64,000 nt of DNA from Aquisalimonas sp. 2447 (GCF_012044895.1 NZ_CP050695.1:3192501-3256500), one strand, 5' to 3'; shown: positions 9,867-27,601, counted from the stretch's first letter. Translations and numbers: made by a program. Notes: generated by a model from the letters alone, not told the origin.

Positions 9867-11960
9867 TCAGGACGCCTTCTGAACCTCTGCTGCAACGCTC
9901 GCGGGCGCTTCCGCATAATGATCAAAGGACATGACGTAGCTGGCACGTCCCTGGGTCGCGGAGCGCAGATCCGTGGAATACCCGAACATTTCCTTCAGCG
10001 GCACGTCGGCACGGATGTTCCGCCCCATGGGGGACTCTTCCATGCCCTTGATGGTGCCGCGCCGGCGGTTGAGGTCGCCGACCACGTCACCCATGTAGTC
10101 TTCCGGAGTGACTACTTCCACCGCCATCATGGGCTCGAGAAGCACCGGGTCGGCCTTGGCCACGGCTTCCTTGAACGCCATGGAGCCCGCAATCTTAAAC
10201 GCCATTTCCGAAGAGTCAACATCGTGATAGGAGCCATCGAACAGGGTGACCTTGAAATCGACCACCGGATAACCGGCGATGACCCCGTTTTCGGCCTGCT
10301 CACGGATGCCCTTGTCCACGGACGGGATGTATTCCTTGGGAATCACGCCGCCGACGATCTTGTTCTCGAATTCGTAGCCACCGCTGCGCTCCAGGGGCGC
10401 CATGCGGATCCACACGTGACCGTACTGACCGCGGCCGCCGGACTGGCGCACGAACTTGCCTTCCTGCTCCACTTCCTTGCGGATGGATTCGCGGTACGCC
10501 ACCTGCGGGTTACCCACGTTGGCTTCGACCTTGAACTCCCGCTTGAGCCGGTCAACGATGATCTCCAGATGCAGCTCGCCCATGCCCGAAATGATGGTCT
10601 GGCCGGACTCCTCGTCGGTGCGCACCTGGAAGGACGGGTCTTCCTGGGCCAGCTTGCCCAGGGCCATACCCATCTTCTCCTGGTCGGCCTTGGACTTGGG
10701 TTCCACGGCCACCGAGATCACGGGCTCCGGGAATTCCATGCGCTCCAGGGTGATGTGCTTGTCCGCCGCGCACAGCGTATCGCCGGTGGTCACATCCTTC
10801 AGACCGACCGCCGCGGCGATATCGCCCGCGCGCACTTCCTTGATCTCCTGGCGATCGTTGGAGTGCATCTGCACCAGGCGCCCGACCCGTTCCTTCTTGC
10901 CCTTGACCGGGTTGTAGATCTGGTCGCCGGAGTTGATCACACCGGAATACACACGGAAGAAGGTGAGCGTACCCACATAAGGATCCGTGGCAATCTTGAA
11001 AGCCAGCGCCGCGAACGGTTCTTCGTCATCCGGGTGACGTTCGGCAATGGTGCCGTCGTCCAGCTCACCCTCGATGGCGGGCACGTCCCACGGGTTCGGC
11101 ATGAACTCGATGACGGCATCCAGCAACGCCTGCACGCCCTTGTTCTTGAACGCGCTACCGCAGGTCACCACGACAATCTCGTTGGCAATGGTGCGCTTGC
11201 GCAGCCCCGCCCGGATGTCGTCATTGGTGAGCTCGCCGTCGAGGTACTTGTTCATGAGCTCTTCATCGGCCTCGGCAGCCGCCTCGACCATCTGCTCACG
11301 ATAGGACTCGGCCGACTCCTTCAGGTCGTCGGGAATCTCCTTCGACTCATAGGTAGTGCCGGCGTCATCCATGTTCCAGTAAATGGCGCGCATGCCGATG
11401 AGGTCCACCACCCCGGCGAACTGATCCTCGGCACCGATGGGCAGCTGGATCGGCACGGCATGCGTTGCCAGGCGCGAACCCAGCATTTCCACGCAGCGGT
11501 AGTAGTCGGCGCCCATCTTGTCCATCTTGTTGACGAACACCATGCGCGGGACTTCGTACTTGTTGGCCTGCCGCCACACGGTCTCGGTCTGCGGCTCAAC
11601 CCCGGCGTTGGCGTCCAGCACGCATACCGCGCCGTCGAGCACCCGCAGGGAGCGCTCCACCTCGATGGTGAAATCCACGTGACCCGGGGTGTCGATGATG
11701 TTGATGCGCGTCTCTGGGTACTGCTGATCCATCCCCCGCCAGAAGGTCGTCGTAGCGGCAGAGGTGATCGTGATGCCACGCTCCTGCTCCTGGCTCATCC
11801 AGTCCATCACGGCAGCACCATCGTGCACCTCGCCCATCTTGTGGGAGATGCCCGTATAGAACAGGATGCGCTCTGTGACGGTGGTCTTGCCGGCATCAAT
11901 GTGCGCCATGATGCCGATGTTGCGATAGCGCTCGATTGGAGTCTTGCGTGGCACGATCAA
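9867..11960 (-). CDS. fusA: Elongation factor G
   Basis: EF-G (697 aa) is the translocation GTPase. It starts [20 protein letters not shown], with P-loop [16 protein letters not shown] and NKMDK in the G domain, then domains II-V. The sequence fits the canonical housekeeping EF-G rather than an EF-G2 paralogue. It lies 12 bases after rpsG in the str order rpsL-rpsG-fusA-tufA. Confidence 0.98.
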   Translation of the reverse strand: MIVPRKTPIERYRNIGIMAHIDAGKTTVTERILFYTGISHKMGEVHDGAAVMDWMSQEQERGITITSAATTTFWRGMDQQYPETRINIIDTPGHVDFTIEVERSLRVLDGAVCVLDANAGVEPQTETVWRQANKYEVPRMVFVNKMDKMGADYYRCVEMLGSRLATHAVPIQLPIGAEDQFAGVVDLIGMRAIYWNMDDAGTTYESKEIPDDLKESAESYREQMVEAAAEADEELMNKYLDGELTNDDIRAGLRKRTIANEIVVVTCGSAFKNKGVQALLDAVIEFMPNPWDVPAIEGELDDGTIAERHPDDEEPFAALAFKIATDPYVGTLTFFRVYSGVINSGDQIYNPVKGKKERVGRLVQMHSNDRQEIKEVRAGDIAAAVGLKDVTTGDTLCAADKHITLERMEFPEPVISVAVEPKSKADQEKMGMALGKLAQEDPSFQVRTDEESGQTIISGMGELHLEIIVDRLKREFKVEANVGNPQVAYRESIRKEVEQEGKFVRQSGGRGQYGHVWIRMAPLERSGGYEFENKIVGGVIPKEYIPSVDKGIREQAENGVIAGYPVVDFKVTLFDGSYHDVDSSEMAFKIAGSMAFKEAVAKADPVLLEPMMAVEVVTPEDYMGDVVGDLNRRRGTIKGMEESPMGRNIRADVPLKEMFGYSTDLRSATQGRASYVMSFDHYAEAPASVAAEVQKAS

Positions 11961-11972
11961 ATACCCTTGCTG

Positions 11973-12443
11973 TTACCAGCGATAATGAGAAAACGCCTTG
12001 TTGGCCTCGGCCATGCGGTGCGTGTCTTCCCGCTTCTTCACGGCGGTGCCGCGGCTTTCCGCCGCCTCGCGGACCTCGCCGGCGAGCCGCTGCGCCATGG
12101 TCTTTTCGCTGCGCTTGCGCGAAGCGTCAATGAGCCAGCGCATGGCCAGCGTGTTGCGCCGCTCGGGCCGCACTTCCACCGGCACCTGGTAGGTGGCACC
12201 CCCCACGCGGCGGGACTTGACCTCCACCGCCGGACGGATGTTCTCCAGCGCCTGCTCCATGACACCCACTGGCTCGTCATTGCCCTTGGCCTGGATCTGG
12301 TCCAGGGCGTCGTAGACGATCCGCTCGGCAACGGACTTCTTGCCGTCACGCATGAGCATGTTCACGAACTTGGCCAGCAGATCACTGCCGAATTTGGGAT
12401 CCGGCAAAACCTTGCGTTTCGGGACTTCTCTTCTTCTCGGCAT
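11973..12443 (-). CDS. rpsG: 30S ribosomal protein S7
   Basis: S7 (156 aa) nucleates assembly of the 30S head and contacts E-site t[23 protein letters not shown] and the C-terminal [14 protein letters not shown] are standard. In E. coli, S7 represses the str operon by binding the rpsL-rpsG intercistronic mRNA; here that interval is only 41 bases (12444-12484), so the same fold would have to be compact or absent. Confidence 0.97.
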   Translation of the reverse strand: MPRRREVPKRKVLPDPKFGSDLLAKFVNMLMRDGKKSVAERIVYDALDQIQAKGNDEPVGVMEQALENIRPAVEVKSRRVGGATYQVPVEVRPERRNTLAMRWLIDASRKRSEKTMAQRLAGEVREAAESRGTAVKKREDTHRMAEANKAFSHYRW

Positions 12444-12484
12444 GTCTGTATCCGAAGCCTGTCAGAGTGCTGAAACGGAACCCG

Positions 12485-12859
12485 CTAGCCCTTGGGGCGC
12501 TTGGTACCGTACTTGGAACGGCCCTGGCGACGCTTGTCGACACCGGCGGTGTCCAGCGCGCCGCGAACCGTGTGATAGCGCACACCCGGAAGGTCCTTGA
12601 CACGACCACCGCGGATGAGCACCACCGAGTGCTCCTGGAGGTTATGACCCTCACCACCGATGTAGGAGGCCACTTCATAACCATTGGTCAGCCGCACGCG
12701 TGCGACCTTGCGCAGAGCCGAGTTCGGCTTCTTGGGCGTGGTCGTATACACGCGGGTGCACACGCCCCGCTTCTGGGGCGATGCCTCCAGTGCCGGCACG
12801 CTGCTTTTTTCCGGTTTGCTACGGCGTCCTTTGCGGACGAGCTGATTCACAGTAGCCAT
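12485..12859 (-). CDS. rpsL: 30S ribosomal protein S12
   Basis: S12 (124 aa) monitors decoding. The segment [19 protein letters not shown] carries the unmodified lysine of the streptomycin site, and [13 protein letters not shown] carries the second hot spot and the RimO-methylthiolated aspartate position. Nothing suggests streptomycin resistance. It is the first gene after the strong promoter and terminator-like hairpin at 12881-12954. Confidence 0.97.
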   Translation of the reverse strand: MATVNQLVRKGRRSKPEKSSVPALEASPQKRGVCTRVYTTTPKKPNSALRKVARVRLTNGYEVASYIGGEGHNLQEHSVVLIRGGRVKDLPGVRYHTVRGALDTAGVDKRRQGRSKYGTKRPKG

Positions 12860-12880
12860 GAACTCGCTTACTCCAAGCTA

Positions 12881-12915
12881 GAAACAAACGACAGGCCGAA
12901 CGGGCCGGCCTGTCG
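12881..12915 (-). terminator. Terminator-like hairpin in the rpsL leader
   Basis: On the minus strand CGACAGGCCG (12906-12915) pairs perfectly with CGGCCTGTCG (12889-12898) around a seven-base loop and is followed by TTTGTTTC, so it has the form of an intrinsic terminator. It could end rpoBC transcription or act as an attenuator, because it also begins only a few bases after the predicted start point of the rpsL promoter just upstream. Confidence 0.7.
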
Positions 12916-12925
12916 AAGGTGCGCA

Positions 12926-12954
12926 ATTGTAGGCAGACGGCCCTGGCATGTCAA
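12926..12954 (-). promoter_or_regulatory. Strong sigma-70 promoter for the str operon
   Basis: On the minus strand TTGACA (12949-12954) is spaced 17 bases from TACAAT (12926-12931), a consensus -35 and a five-of-six -10. The following GC-rich stretch TGCGCACC resembles the discriminator of stringently controlled promoters. It lies between rpoC and rpsL and would give rpsL-rpsG-fusA-tufA and the downstream ribosomal genes their own start. Confidence 0.75.
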
Positions 12955-12988
12955 CCAAGGCCTTGTCTGACGGGACTTTCGGCGAACG

Positions 12989-17272
<4,284 letters not shown>

Positions 17273-17348
17273 AGCTGTTCGTCCGCCAACCTTGTTGGTG
17301 AATGCTGACGCGGCCGCCGGCGACGCCAGCGGCCATAGTCTCCGGTGA

Positions 17349-21413
<4,065 letters not shown>

Positions 21414-21508
21414 CGAGGTTCCTCACCCATGTTCGTCCGGGGAACGAGACAGTTGTTCAAACTTCCGTACTCAGGGCGGCGCCGGAGCACGTAACTTTGA
21501 ACCCGCCT

Positions 21509-21533
21509 CCGTTTCCGGTCAGTCCGGAAACGG
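21509..21533 (-). promoter_or_regulatory. Second hairpin in the rplL-rpoB spacer
   Basis: CCGTTTCCGG (21509-21518) and CCGGAAACGG (21524-21533) form a perfect ten-base-pair stem with a five-base loop directly after the U-tract of the preceding hairpin. In E. coli an RNase III cleavage hairpin occupies the same spacer, so a processing role is plausible; this is inference from position and shape. Confidence 0.6.
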
Positions 21534-21534
21534 G

Positions 21535-21564
21535 AAAAGGCCGGCGGCCCCAGGGCCACCAGCC
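21535..21564 (-). terminator. Attenuator-like hairpin between rplL and rpoB
   Basis: On the minus strand GGCTGGTGGCC (21554-21564) pairs with GGCCGCCGGCC (21539-21549) over 11 pairs, two of them G-U, and is followed by TTTT. E. coli has a partial terminator at exactly this place that lowers rpoBC expression relative to rplJL, and this looks like its counterpart. Confidence 0.7.
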
Positions 21565-21605
21565 GGTTCCCGATACAGCAGCTTGCAGACGTCCGCCGTC
21601 AAGTC

Positions 21606-21986
21606 TTACTTGATCTCGACGGAGGCGCCGGCCTCTTCCAGCTTGCTCTTCATGTCGTCGGCTTCGTCCTTCGACACACCCTCCTTCAGCGGCGACGGCG
21701 CACCTTCCACCACTTCCTTCGCCTCCTTCAGGCCCAGGCCAGTGATGCCGCGCACGGCCTTGATGACGCCCACCTTGTTGTCACCAAAGCTGCTCAGGAT
21801 GACGTCGAACTCGGTCTGCTCTTCGGCAGCCTCGGCCTCGCCACCACCGGCGGCAGCCGGGGCGGCCGCCACGGCGGCAGCGGCGGTGACGCCGAACTTC
21901 TCTTCCATCGCCTCGATGAGATCCACGATCTCGAGGACGCTCATGTTACCGATTGTCTCGAGGATGTCCTCTTTGGAAACGGCCAT
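21606..21986 (-). CDS. rplL: 50S ribosomal protein L7/L12
   Basis: The multi-copy stalk protein (126 aa) that recruits translation GTPases. It has the N-terminal dimerisation helices ([21 protein letters not shown]), an alanine-rich hinge (about residues 34-58) and the globular C-terminal domain with [19 protein letters not shown]. It lies 89 bases after rplJ. Confidence 0.98.
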   Translation of the reverse strand: MAVSKEDILETIGNMSVLEIVDLIEAMEEKFGVTAAAAVAAAPAAAGGGEAEAAEEQTEFDVILSSFGDNKVGVIKAVRGITGLGLKEAKEVVEGAPSPLKEGVSKDEADDMKSKLEEAGASVEIK

Positions 21987-22075
21987 TGCTCTAACTCCTG
22001 CGTTGAACTGTCAGATCAGCCCTGTGGGGCGTCTGCTGCGTTAATGAAACAATCCAGGCAATACCCGAAAGTCGT

Positions 22076-22603
22076 TCAGCCCGCCTGCTTGGCGTCGCGA
22101 ACGGCGGCCAGGGTCCGCACCAGCTTGCCGGGCACCTCGTTAAGCGTGGTGGCCAGCTTCTGGGTCGGCGCCTTCATGGTCGCCATCAGCTTGCTCAGGG
22201 CTTCGTCGCGGGTGGGCAGGCTTGCCAGGCGCTCCAGTTCGGAGGCCTCGTAAACCGCACCGCTGATCGCAACGAACTTCGGCACCAGCTTGGCGTTCTC
22301 CTTGGAATAGGATTTCACCAGCCGGGCCGCTGCACCCGGGTCCTCCTGGGAGAACGCGAGCATCAGCGGACCTTCGAAGCGCTCGGTCATGCATTCGAAG
22401 TCCGTGCCCTCGACCGCCCGACGCGCAATGGAGTTCTTGACTACCCGCAGGTAGACCCGCTCCTTGCGTGCCTGGGCGCGCAGGCTGTCCATCTGGGTCG
22501 CCTTGATACCGCGATATTCCGCGGCGACGGCCGAATGGGCCGACTGGGCGACCGCGTTGACTTCCGCGGTCATCGCCTTTTTCTGTTCCAGACTCATTGG
22601 CAT
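22076..22603 (-). CDS. rplJ: 50S ribosomal protein L10
   Basis: L10 (175 aa) anchors L7/L12 dimers to the ribosome and, in complex with them, represses its own mRNA in E. coli. I start at the ATG complement 22601-22603 (MPMSLEQKKAMTAEV) because AGGAGG lies nine bases upstream; an ATG two codons later is also possible. RVVKNSIARRAVEGTDFE is a family signature. Confidence 0.93.
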   Translation of the reverse strand: MPMSLEQKKAMTAEVNAVAQSAHSAVAAEYRGIKATQMDSLRAQARKERVYLRVVKNSIARRAVEGTDFECMTERFEGPLMLAFSQEDPGAAARLVKSYSKENAKLVPKFVAISGAVYEASELERLASLPTRDEALSKLMATMKAPTQKLATTLNEVPGKLVRTLAAVRDAKQAG

Positions 22604-22619
22604 TGGTAATGTCCTCCTG

Positions 22620-22780
22620 GAACTGGCCATGACCCCCGACAACCAGTGTTGCCGGGGCGCGTTCGAGCCGGACCGGAGTCCGGCTCTCCCCTTGCGGGGT
22701 CAAACGGTCGCCTTCCGCAGCATGATTCTGCCCGGGGCTGCACCGTCTGCGCCGGCTGACCATGCACATGGTCAATTAAG
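22620..22780 (-). promoter_or_regulatory. Putative L10 (rplJ) leader with stacked hairpins
   Basis: The rplA-rplJ spacer is about 280 bases and strongly structured. A perfect nine-pair stem GAGCCGGAC/GTCCGGCTC lies at 22665-22686, a seven-pair stem GACCATG/CATGGTC at 22758-22773, and between them a stretch with GAATCATGCTG and GTTTGACC that recalls the L10-binding kink region. Position and structure fit the L10 autoregulatory leader. I cannot run a covariance model. Confidence 0.5.
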
Positions 22781-22845
22781 TGGCCTGGGCCACGCCGTGC
22801 GGTCTCTGACGGCTGCCGCTGTCCGACAGCCTCAAGACACCGCGC

Positions 22846-22870
22846 GGACACCGGCAAAGCGCCGGTGTCC
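22846..22870 (-). other. Perfect hairpin just after rplA
   Basis: GGACACCGGC (22846-22855) and GCCGGTGTCC (22861-22870) form a perfect ten-pair stem with a five-base loop, 12 bases after the rplA stop. No U-run follows, so it is more likely an RNA stabiliser or processing site at the 3' end of the rplKA message than a full terminator. Confidence 0.6.
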
Positions 22871-22882
22871 GATGCGGATTCT

Positions 22883-23578
22883 TCAGTACTTCATCGACGC
22901 CAGGTCCACGTTCACGCCGGGCCCCATGGTCGACGATACCGTGACCTTCTTGAAATAGATCCCCTTGGCCGCCGCCGGCTTGGCCTTCCACAGGTCGGCC
23001 ACCAGCGCCTCCAGGTTCTCCCGAAGCTGATCCGGGGTGAAATCCACCTTGCCGATACCGGCATGGATCACGCCCTTCTTGTCCGTGCGATACCGCACCT
23101 GGCCGGCCTTGGCGTTCTTCACCGCCGTGGCCACGTCCTGCGTCACCGTGCCGACCTTCGGATTCGGCATGAGACCACGGGGACCGAGAATCGTTCCCAG
23201 CTTGCCCACTGTGCCCATGGTATCAGGGCTGGCAATGACCACGTTGAAGGCCAGGTCGCCGCCCTTGATCTGCTCGGCGAGGTCGTCCATGCCGACCACA
23301 TCGGCGCCGGCCTCCTTCGCGGCCTCGGCCTTGTCGCCCTGGGCGAACACGGCCACGCGCACGCTCTTGCCGGTGCCATTGGGCAGCACGGTGGAGCCGC
23401 GCACCATCTGGTCGGACTTGCGCGGATCCACGCCCAGATTCACCGCCACTTCAACGGTTTCCTTGAACTTGGGCGCCGGCAGGGACTGCAGCAGGCTGAA
23501 GGCCTCTTCCACCGGATAGAACTTGTTGCGCTCCACCTTCTCGGCGAACACCTTCTGGCGTTTGGTGAGCTTTGCCAT
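22883..23578 (-). CDS. rplA: 50S ribosomal protein L1
   Basis: L1 (231 aa) forms the mobile stalk that releases E-site tRNA and represses rplKA translation in E. coli. I start at the ATG complement 23576-23578 ([15 protein letters not shown]), two bases after the rplK stop. The signature [20 protein letters not shown] is present. Confidence 0.97.
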   Translation of the reverse strand: MAKLTKRQKVFAEKVERNKFYPVEEAFSLLQSLPAPKFKETVEVAVNLGVDPRKSDQMVRGSTVLPNGTGKSVRVAVFAQGDKAEAAKEAGADVVGMDDLAEQIKGGDLAFNVVIASPDTMGTVGKLGTILGPRGLMPNPKVGTVTQDVATAVKNAKAGQVRYRTDKKGVIHAGIGKVDFTPDQLRENLEALVADLWKAKPAAAKGIYFKKVTVSSTMGPGVNVDLASMKY

Positions 23579-23580
23579 GA

Positions 23581-24012
23581 TCACACCCCCTCCACGTCGA
23601 GACCCATACTCCTGGCGCTGCCGGCGATGGTCCGCACGGCGGCGTCCATGTCGGCAGCCGAGAGATCCGGCTCCTTGGTCCGGGCAATCTCTTCCAGCTG
23701 CTCGCGGGTCACCTTGCCAACCTTGTTGACGTGGGGCTGACCGGAGCCACTCTTGATACCCGCTGCCTTCTTCAGCAGGATCGCCGCCGGCGGGGTCTTG
23801 GTGATGAAGGTGAAGCTGCGATCGGAGTAGACCGTGATCACCACCGGAATGGGCAGGCCCGGCTCCATCTCCTGGGTCTGGGCGTTGAACGCCTTACAGA
23901 ATTCCATGATGTTCACGCCGTGCTGACCCAGCGCCGGGCCCACGGGCGGCGAGGGGTTGGCCTGACCGGCCTTCACCTGCAGTTTGATGTACGCTGCGAC
24001 TTTCTTGGCCAT
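23581..24012 (-). CDS. rplK: 50S ribosomal protein L11
   Basis: L11 (143 aa) forms the GTPase-associated centre with 23S rRNA, the thiostrepton site and the sensor for Rel[22 protein letters not shown] and the C-terminal GTARSMGL-like [15 protein letters not shown] are conserved. It starts the rplKA pair, 103 bases after nusG. Confidence 0.97.
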   Translation of the reverse strand: MAKKVAAYIKLQVKAGQANPSPPVGPALGQHGVNIMEFCKAFNAQTQEMEPGLPIPVVITVYSDRSFTFITKTPPAAILLKKAAGIKSGSGQPHVNKVGKVTREQLEEIARTKEPDLSAADMDAAVRTIAGSARSMGLDVEGV

Positions 24013-24063
24013 GACAGCCTCCTTCAGTGGGTACGAACGCCTTTCGGCTCCCCGTTACGACCG

Positions 24064-24101
24064 GGCGCCGGCACAACGGGCAACCCCGCTTCGCCGGCGC
24101 C
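24064..24101 (-). other. Inverted repeat in the nusG-rplK spacer
   Basis: GGCGCCGGC (24064-24072) and GCCGGCGCC (24093-24101) can pair over nine bases around a 20-base loop in the spacer between nusG and rplK. Without a U-run it does not look like a terminator. It may belong to the leader through which L1 represses rplK in other bacteria, but I cannot match the known L1 site. Confidence 0.4.
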
Positions 24102-24115
24102 ATCGAATTCAGCGA

Positions 24116-24649
24116 TCAGGTCTTCTCCACCTGATCGAAGCCCAGTTCCACGGGCGTCGACCGGCCGAAGATCAGCACGGCCACCCGCAGACGGCTCTTT
24201 TCGTAGTTGACCTCTTCCACCGCGCCATTGAAATCGGTGAAGGGCCCGTCGATGACGCGCACTACCTCACCCACCTCGAACAGGACCTTCGGCCGCGGCT
24301 TCTCAACGCCCTCCTGGACGCGATTGAGAATCTGCTCGGCCTCGCGGTCCGAAATCGGCGCCGGGCGATCGCTGCGCCCGCCGATGAAGCCCATCACCCG
24401 CGGCACCTCTTTCACCAGGTGCCAGGTGTCATCGTCCATCTCCATACGCACGAGCACATAGCCGGGGAAGAACTTGCGCTCGCTGCGCCGCTTCTGGCCA
24501 CCACGGATCTCGACCACCTCTTCGGTGGGCACGAGAATCTCGCCGAATTTCTCTTCCATCCCGGCGCGCCGGATGCGCTCTTCCAGGGACTGCTTGACCT
24601 TGTTCTCGAAACCCGAGTAGGCGTGAACCACGTACCAACGCATCGTCAT
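24116..24649 (-). CDS. nusG: Transcription elongation/antitermination factor NusG
   Basis: NusG (177 aa) binds RNA polymerase through its N-terminal NGN domain ([17 protein letters not shown]) and Rho or S10 through its C-terminal KOW domain (about residues 125-177, [19 protein letters not shown]). It lies five bases after secE, the conserved pair. The start MTMRWYVV could be two codons shorter. Confidence 0.97.
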   Translation of the reverse strand: MTMRWYVVHAYSGFENKVKQSLEERIRRAGMEEKFGEILVPTEEVVEIRGGQKRRSERKFFPGYVLVRMEMDDDTWHLVKEVPRVMGFIGGRSDRPAPISDREAEQILNRVQEGVEKPRPKVLFEVGEVVRVIDGPFTDFNGAVEEVNYEKSRLRVAVLIFGRSTPVELGFDQVEKT

Positions 24650-24653
24650 GCCG

Positions 24654-25031
24654 TCAGCCTCCCGGAAGGACGATCTGCTGGAAGCCCCAGGACAGGAGCA
24701 TGTCCAGCAACCAGAGGAAGATTGCCACCAGGATGACCACGATCAGAACGATAATGGTGGTCTGCACGGTCTCCTGGCGCGTAGGCCAGACGACCTTGCG
24801 CACCTCCGTGCGGGAATCCTGCATGAAATGCCACAGCCTGAGGCCCGGGTTCGTCGACACGGCGATACCGACGGCGACTGCACCCACGGCCAGGATGCCG
24901 AGCACGCGGTAGAGCTGCGGCTGGTCTTCGTAGACGTAAAAGCCGAAGATGCCGGCGCCCAGTATCACAAGCGCGGACACCAGCTTGATGGTATCAACTG
25001 GTGAGCTTTCGGTATTCTGCCTGGACTTCAT
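24654..25031 (-). CDS. secE: Protein translocase subunit SecE
   Basis: SecE (125 aa) clamps SecY in the inner-membrane translocon. Like E. coli SecE it has two extra N-terminal membrane helices (about residues 15-35 and 42-59), the conserved cytoplasmic amphipathic segment [14 protein letters not shown] and one final membrane helix. It lies between tRNA-Trp and nusG. Confidence 0.96.
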   Translation of the reverse strand: MKSRQNTESSPVDTIKLVSALVILGAGIFGFYVYEDQPQLYRVLGILAVGAVAVGIAVSTNPGLRLWHFMQDSRTEVRKVVWPTRQETVQTTIIVLIVVILVAIFLWLLDMLLSWGFQQIVLPGG

Positions 25032-25095
25032 CGGTTCCGCAGGACTCCGAACGGGATGGGCCGCCTGAGGCGGCAGACCCTGCCATCAAGTTGAG

Positions 25096-25171
<76 letters not shown>

Positions 25172-25279
25172 GTTGCTTGTCGCGCCGCGGAACCGGAGCG
25201 GCGAAGACGCGGAACGGGGTCCAGCCCGCACCGCGCCTTTCAGTGTACCGCATTGTTCCCCGTCGCGCAGACCCTGACT

Positions 25280-26470
25280 TCAGTCCAGGATCTTGGAGAC
25301 GACGCCGGCACCCACGGTGCGGCCGCCTTCACGGATGGCAAAACGCAGACCGTCTTCCATCGCAATCGGCGCAATCAGCGACACCGTCATCTGCACGTTG
25401 TCGCCAGGCATCACCATCTCCGTGCCAGACGGCAGCTCGCAGGAGCCGGTGACGTCCGTGGTGCGGAAGTAGAACTGCGGGCGATAGCCATTGAAGAACG
25501 GCGTGTGACGTCCACCCTCGTCCTTCGACAGAATGTACACCTCGCACTCGAACTTCGTGTGCGGCGTGATCGAGCCCGGCTTGCACAGCACCTGACCGCG
25601 CTCGACATCATCACGCTTGGTACCACGCAGCAGCGCACCGATGTTGTCGCCCGCCTCGCCCTGGTCCAGCAGCTTGCGGAACATCTCCACACCCGTGACC
25701 GTCGTCTTCTGCGTATCACGCAGACCCACGATCTCCACCGAGTCGCCCGTGTTCACCACACCACGCTCAACACGACCCGTGACCACAGTGCCACGACCCG
25801 AAATCGAGAACACGTCCTCGATCGGCATCAGGAACGGCTGGTCCACCGGACGCTCCGGCGTCGGGATGAAATCGTCCATCGCCTCGACCAGCTTCACGAT
25901 CGACGGCGTCCCAATATCCGACTCGTCGCCTTCCAGCGCCTTCAGCGCCGAACCCGTGATGATCGGCGTGTCGTCGCCCGGGAAGTCGTACTGGCTCAGC
26001 AGATCACGCACCTCCATCTCCACGAGCTCCAGCAGCTCCGCATCATCCACCATGTCCGCCTTGTTCAGGTACACCACAATGTGCGGCACACCCACCTGAC
26101 GGCTGAGCAGAATGTGCTCACGCGTCTGCGGCATGGGACCATCAGCTGCAGAGACCACCAGAATGGCACCGTCCATCTGCGCCGCACCCGTGATCATGTT
26201 CTTCACATAGTCCGCGTGACCCGGGCAGTCAACGTGCGCATAGTGGCGCTGCGTGGACTCGTACTCCACGTGCGCCGTGGCAATCGTGATCCCGCGCGCC
26301 TTCTCTTCCGGCGCATTGTCAATCTGATCAAACGCGCGCACGTCACCGCCCCACTGCTCGCCCATCACCTTCGTCATGGCTGCAGTCAGCGTCGTCTTAC
26401 CATGGTCAACGTGACCAATCGTACCCACGTTGCAGTGCGGCTTCTTACGCTCAAACTTGCTCTTGGACAT
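25280..26470 (-). CDS. tufB: Elongation factor Tu (copy B)
   Basis: Second EF-Tu gene (396 aa), encoding exactly the same protein as the copy at 8581-9771. The coding sequences differ at only about ten scattered positions, all synonymous apart from the start codon (ATG here, GTG there), while the flanks are unrelated. This is the pattern left by gene conversion. GGGAGA lies just before the ATG. It follows tRNA-Thr by 79 bases, the classic tRNA-tufB operon. Confidence 0.98.
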   Translation of the reverse strand: MSKSKFERKKPHCNVGTIGHVDHGKTTLTAAMTKVMGEQWGGDVRAFDQIDNAPEEKARGITIATAHVEYESTQRHYAHVDCPGHADYVKNMITGAAQMDGAILVVSAADGPMPQTREHILLSRQVGVPHIVVYLNKADMVDDAELLELVEMEVRDLLSQYDFPGDDTPIITGSALKALEGDESDIGTPSIVKLVEAMDDFIPTPERPVDQPFLMPIEDVFSISGRGTVVTGRVERGVVNTGDSVEIVGLRDTQKTTVTGVEMFRKLLDQGEAGDNIGALLRGTKRDDVERGQVLCKPGSITPHTKFECEVYILSKDEGGRHTPFFNGYRPQFYFRTTDVTGSCELPSGTEMVMPGDNVQMTVSLIAPIAMEDGLRFAIREGGRTVGAGVVSKILD

Positions 26471-26549
26471 GAAATTCTCCCGGCCTTTCCCTTATTTCAC
26501 GCTCGGAACCGCAGCCACGGTTCGACCTTTCTCGTGCAACACTGAACTA

Positions 26550-26624
<75 letters not shown>

Positions 26625-26664
26625 CCTGAAAACCCTTTCATCCGGCCAACCCCGGCCTTCAGTC

Positions 26665-26738
26665 TGGAGCGGGTGATGGGAATCGAACCCACATCATCAG
26701 CTTGGAAGGCTGAGGTTCTACCGTTGAACTACACCCGC
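26665..26738 (-). tRNA. tRNA-Gly (TCC anticodon)
   Basis: Acceptor GCGGGTG with a matching 3' arm, anticodon TCC (complement 26704-26706) in the stem CAGCC/AGCTG, T-loop GGTTCGATTCC and encoded CCA (complement 26665-26667). Lies 40 bases upstream of tRNA-Thr in the same transcript. Confidence 0.95.
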
Positions 26739-26827
26739 GGAATCCCCGGGCGGGCGCGTGTCGCTGCCTCGGCCCCATAATCCCGGTACTACGAGCAATA
26801 GGCGCCAGCCGAAGGCGGGCGCCCCGT

Positions 26828-26847
26828 TTGCCACCCGCGGGTGGCAA
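26828..26847. repeat. 20-base perfect palindrome in the tRNA spacer
   Basis: TTGCCACCCGCGGGTGGCAA is a perfect palindrome in the 234-base spacer between tRNA-Tyr and tRNA-Gly. In the precursor RNA it would form a hairpin that may guide processing. The remaining spacer holds no gene that I can see. Confidence 0.55.
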
Positions 26848-26972
26848 GCTTGCTCTGCCGACGCCAAAACGCCGGTTCATTGTCTCGAACCTCTGTTCGG
26901 TTCGAACCTCCCCCTGGGAGGCTTCGCTTCCTGCCGTGCCGGCGCCCGGCGCCCTGCACTCGCATTATTCGG

Positions 26973-27054
26973 TGGAGGGGGGAGGATTCGAACCTCCGAA
27001 GGCTGTGCCAGCAGATTTACAGTCTGCCCCCTTTGGCCGCTCGGGAACCCCTCC
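26973..27054 (-). tRNA. tRNA-Tyr (GTA anticodon), CCA end not encoded
   Basis: A class II tRNA with a long variable arm: acceptor GGAGGGG/CCCCTCC, anticodon GTA (complement 27018-27020), T-loop GGTTCGAATCC. After the discriminator A the genome reads CCG instead of CCA, so unlike the other five tRNAs in the window its 3' end must be repaired by the CCA-adding enzyme. It is first in the tRNA-tufB transcript. Confidence 0.94.
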
Positions 27055-27069
27055 GTTTTGGAGCGCGAT

Positions 27070-27099
27070 ACTTTGCGCCAGCCGGCGCTCTCCTGTCAA
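27070..27099 (-). promoter_or_regulatory. Promoter of the tRNA-Tyr-Gly-Thr-tufB operon
   Basis: A perfect TTGACA (complement 27094-27099) lies 18 bases before CAAAGT (complement 27070-27075), followed by the GC-rich ATCGCGCTC just before the tRNA 5' end at 27054. The GC-rich discriminator fits a stable-RNA, stringently controlled promoter. The -10 is poor, so its exact position is uncertain. Confidence 0.55.
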
Positions 27100-27151
27100 C
27101 CGCCTTGGGGAAATTGCCGCGGTGTGCATCCGGGGATGCAATGGAGCCCGG

Positions 27152-27574
27152 CTATTCGGTGGCCCGGCGAAGGGCGTCCAGGAGATCCTCGCGGGCAATC
27201 ACGCCCACCAGGGAGCCGTTGTCGGTCACGGGCATGCTCTTGACCCCCATCTCCACCAGTCGCTGCAGCACGCGGGTCAGGGGGTAGTCCGGGGGCACGC
27301 ACACCGGCTCCCGGGTCATGACCCGCTCCACCGGATCACGCATGATCTCGCTGTACGGGGGAACCATGTACTCCGGACGCAGGGTGAACGCCCGCAGGAC
27401 ATCCATCTTGGTCACAAAACCCACCAGAGCGCCCTGCTCATTCACCACCGGCATGCCATTGAAACCGCGCTTCTCGAACAACGCCTGGGCGTCTGCCAGG
27501 GGGGTCTCCGGGGTTACGGTCACCGGCTGCCGGGTCATGACGTCTGCGCTGGTGTACTGGACGAATTCGTACAT
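27152..27574 (-). CDS. CBS-pair domain protein
   Basis: A 140-aa protein made of two CBS modules and little else. The first has the signature DVMTRQPVTVTPETPLADA and the second VMTREPVCVPPDYPLTRVL, each followed by GMPVVNEQG or SMPVTDNGS. Paired CBS domains bind adenine nucleotides and act as cytoplasmic energy or ligand sensors, often in trans. There is no attached enzyme or channel, so the output is unknown. It lies downstream of the chemoreceptor, separated by a strong hairpin at 27602-27633. Confidence 0.88.
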   Translation of the reverse strand: MYEFVQYTSADVMTRQPVTVTPETPLADAQALFEKRGFNGMPVVNEQGALVGFVTKMDVLRAFTLRPEYMVPPYSEIMRDPVERVMTREPVCVPPDYPLTRVLQRLVEMGVKSMPVTDNGSLVGVIAREDLLDALRRATE

Positions 27575-27601
27575 GGGCCCCTCCTGGAGTCGTCATCGCT
27601 T

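Noticed and set aside
9783-12473. 896-codon open frame on the plus strand
   Set aside because: Antisense to fusA and rpsG; a composition artefact of high-GC codon bias.
25172-25279. Possible separate promoter for tRNA-Trp-secE-nusG
   Set aside because: TACACT is present on the minus strand, but no acceptable -35 lies 16-18 bases before it.
26881-26940. Possible decayed tRNA in the Tyr-Gly spacer (GGTTCGAACCTCCC)
   Set aside because: Only a T-arm-like string is present; no acceptor, anticodon or D-arm could be fitted.
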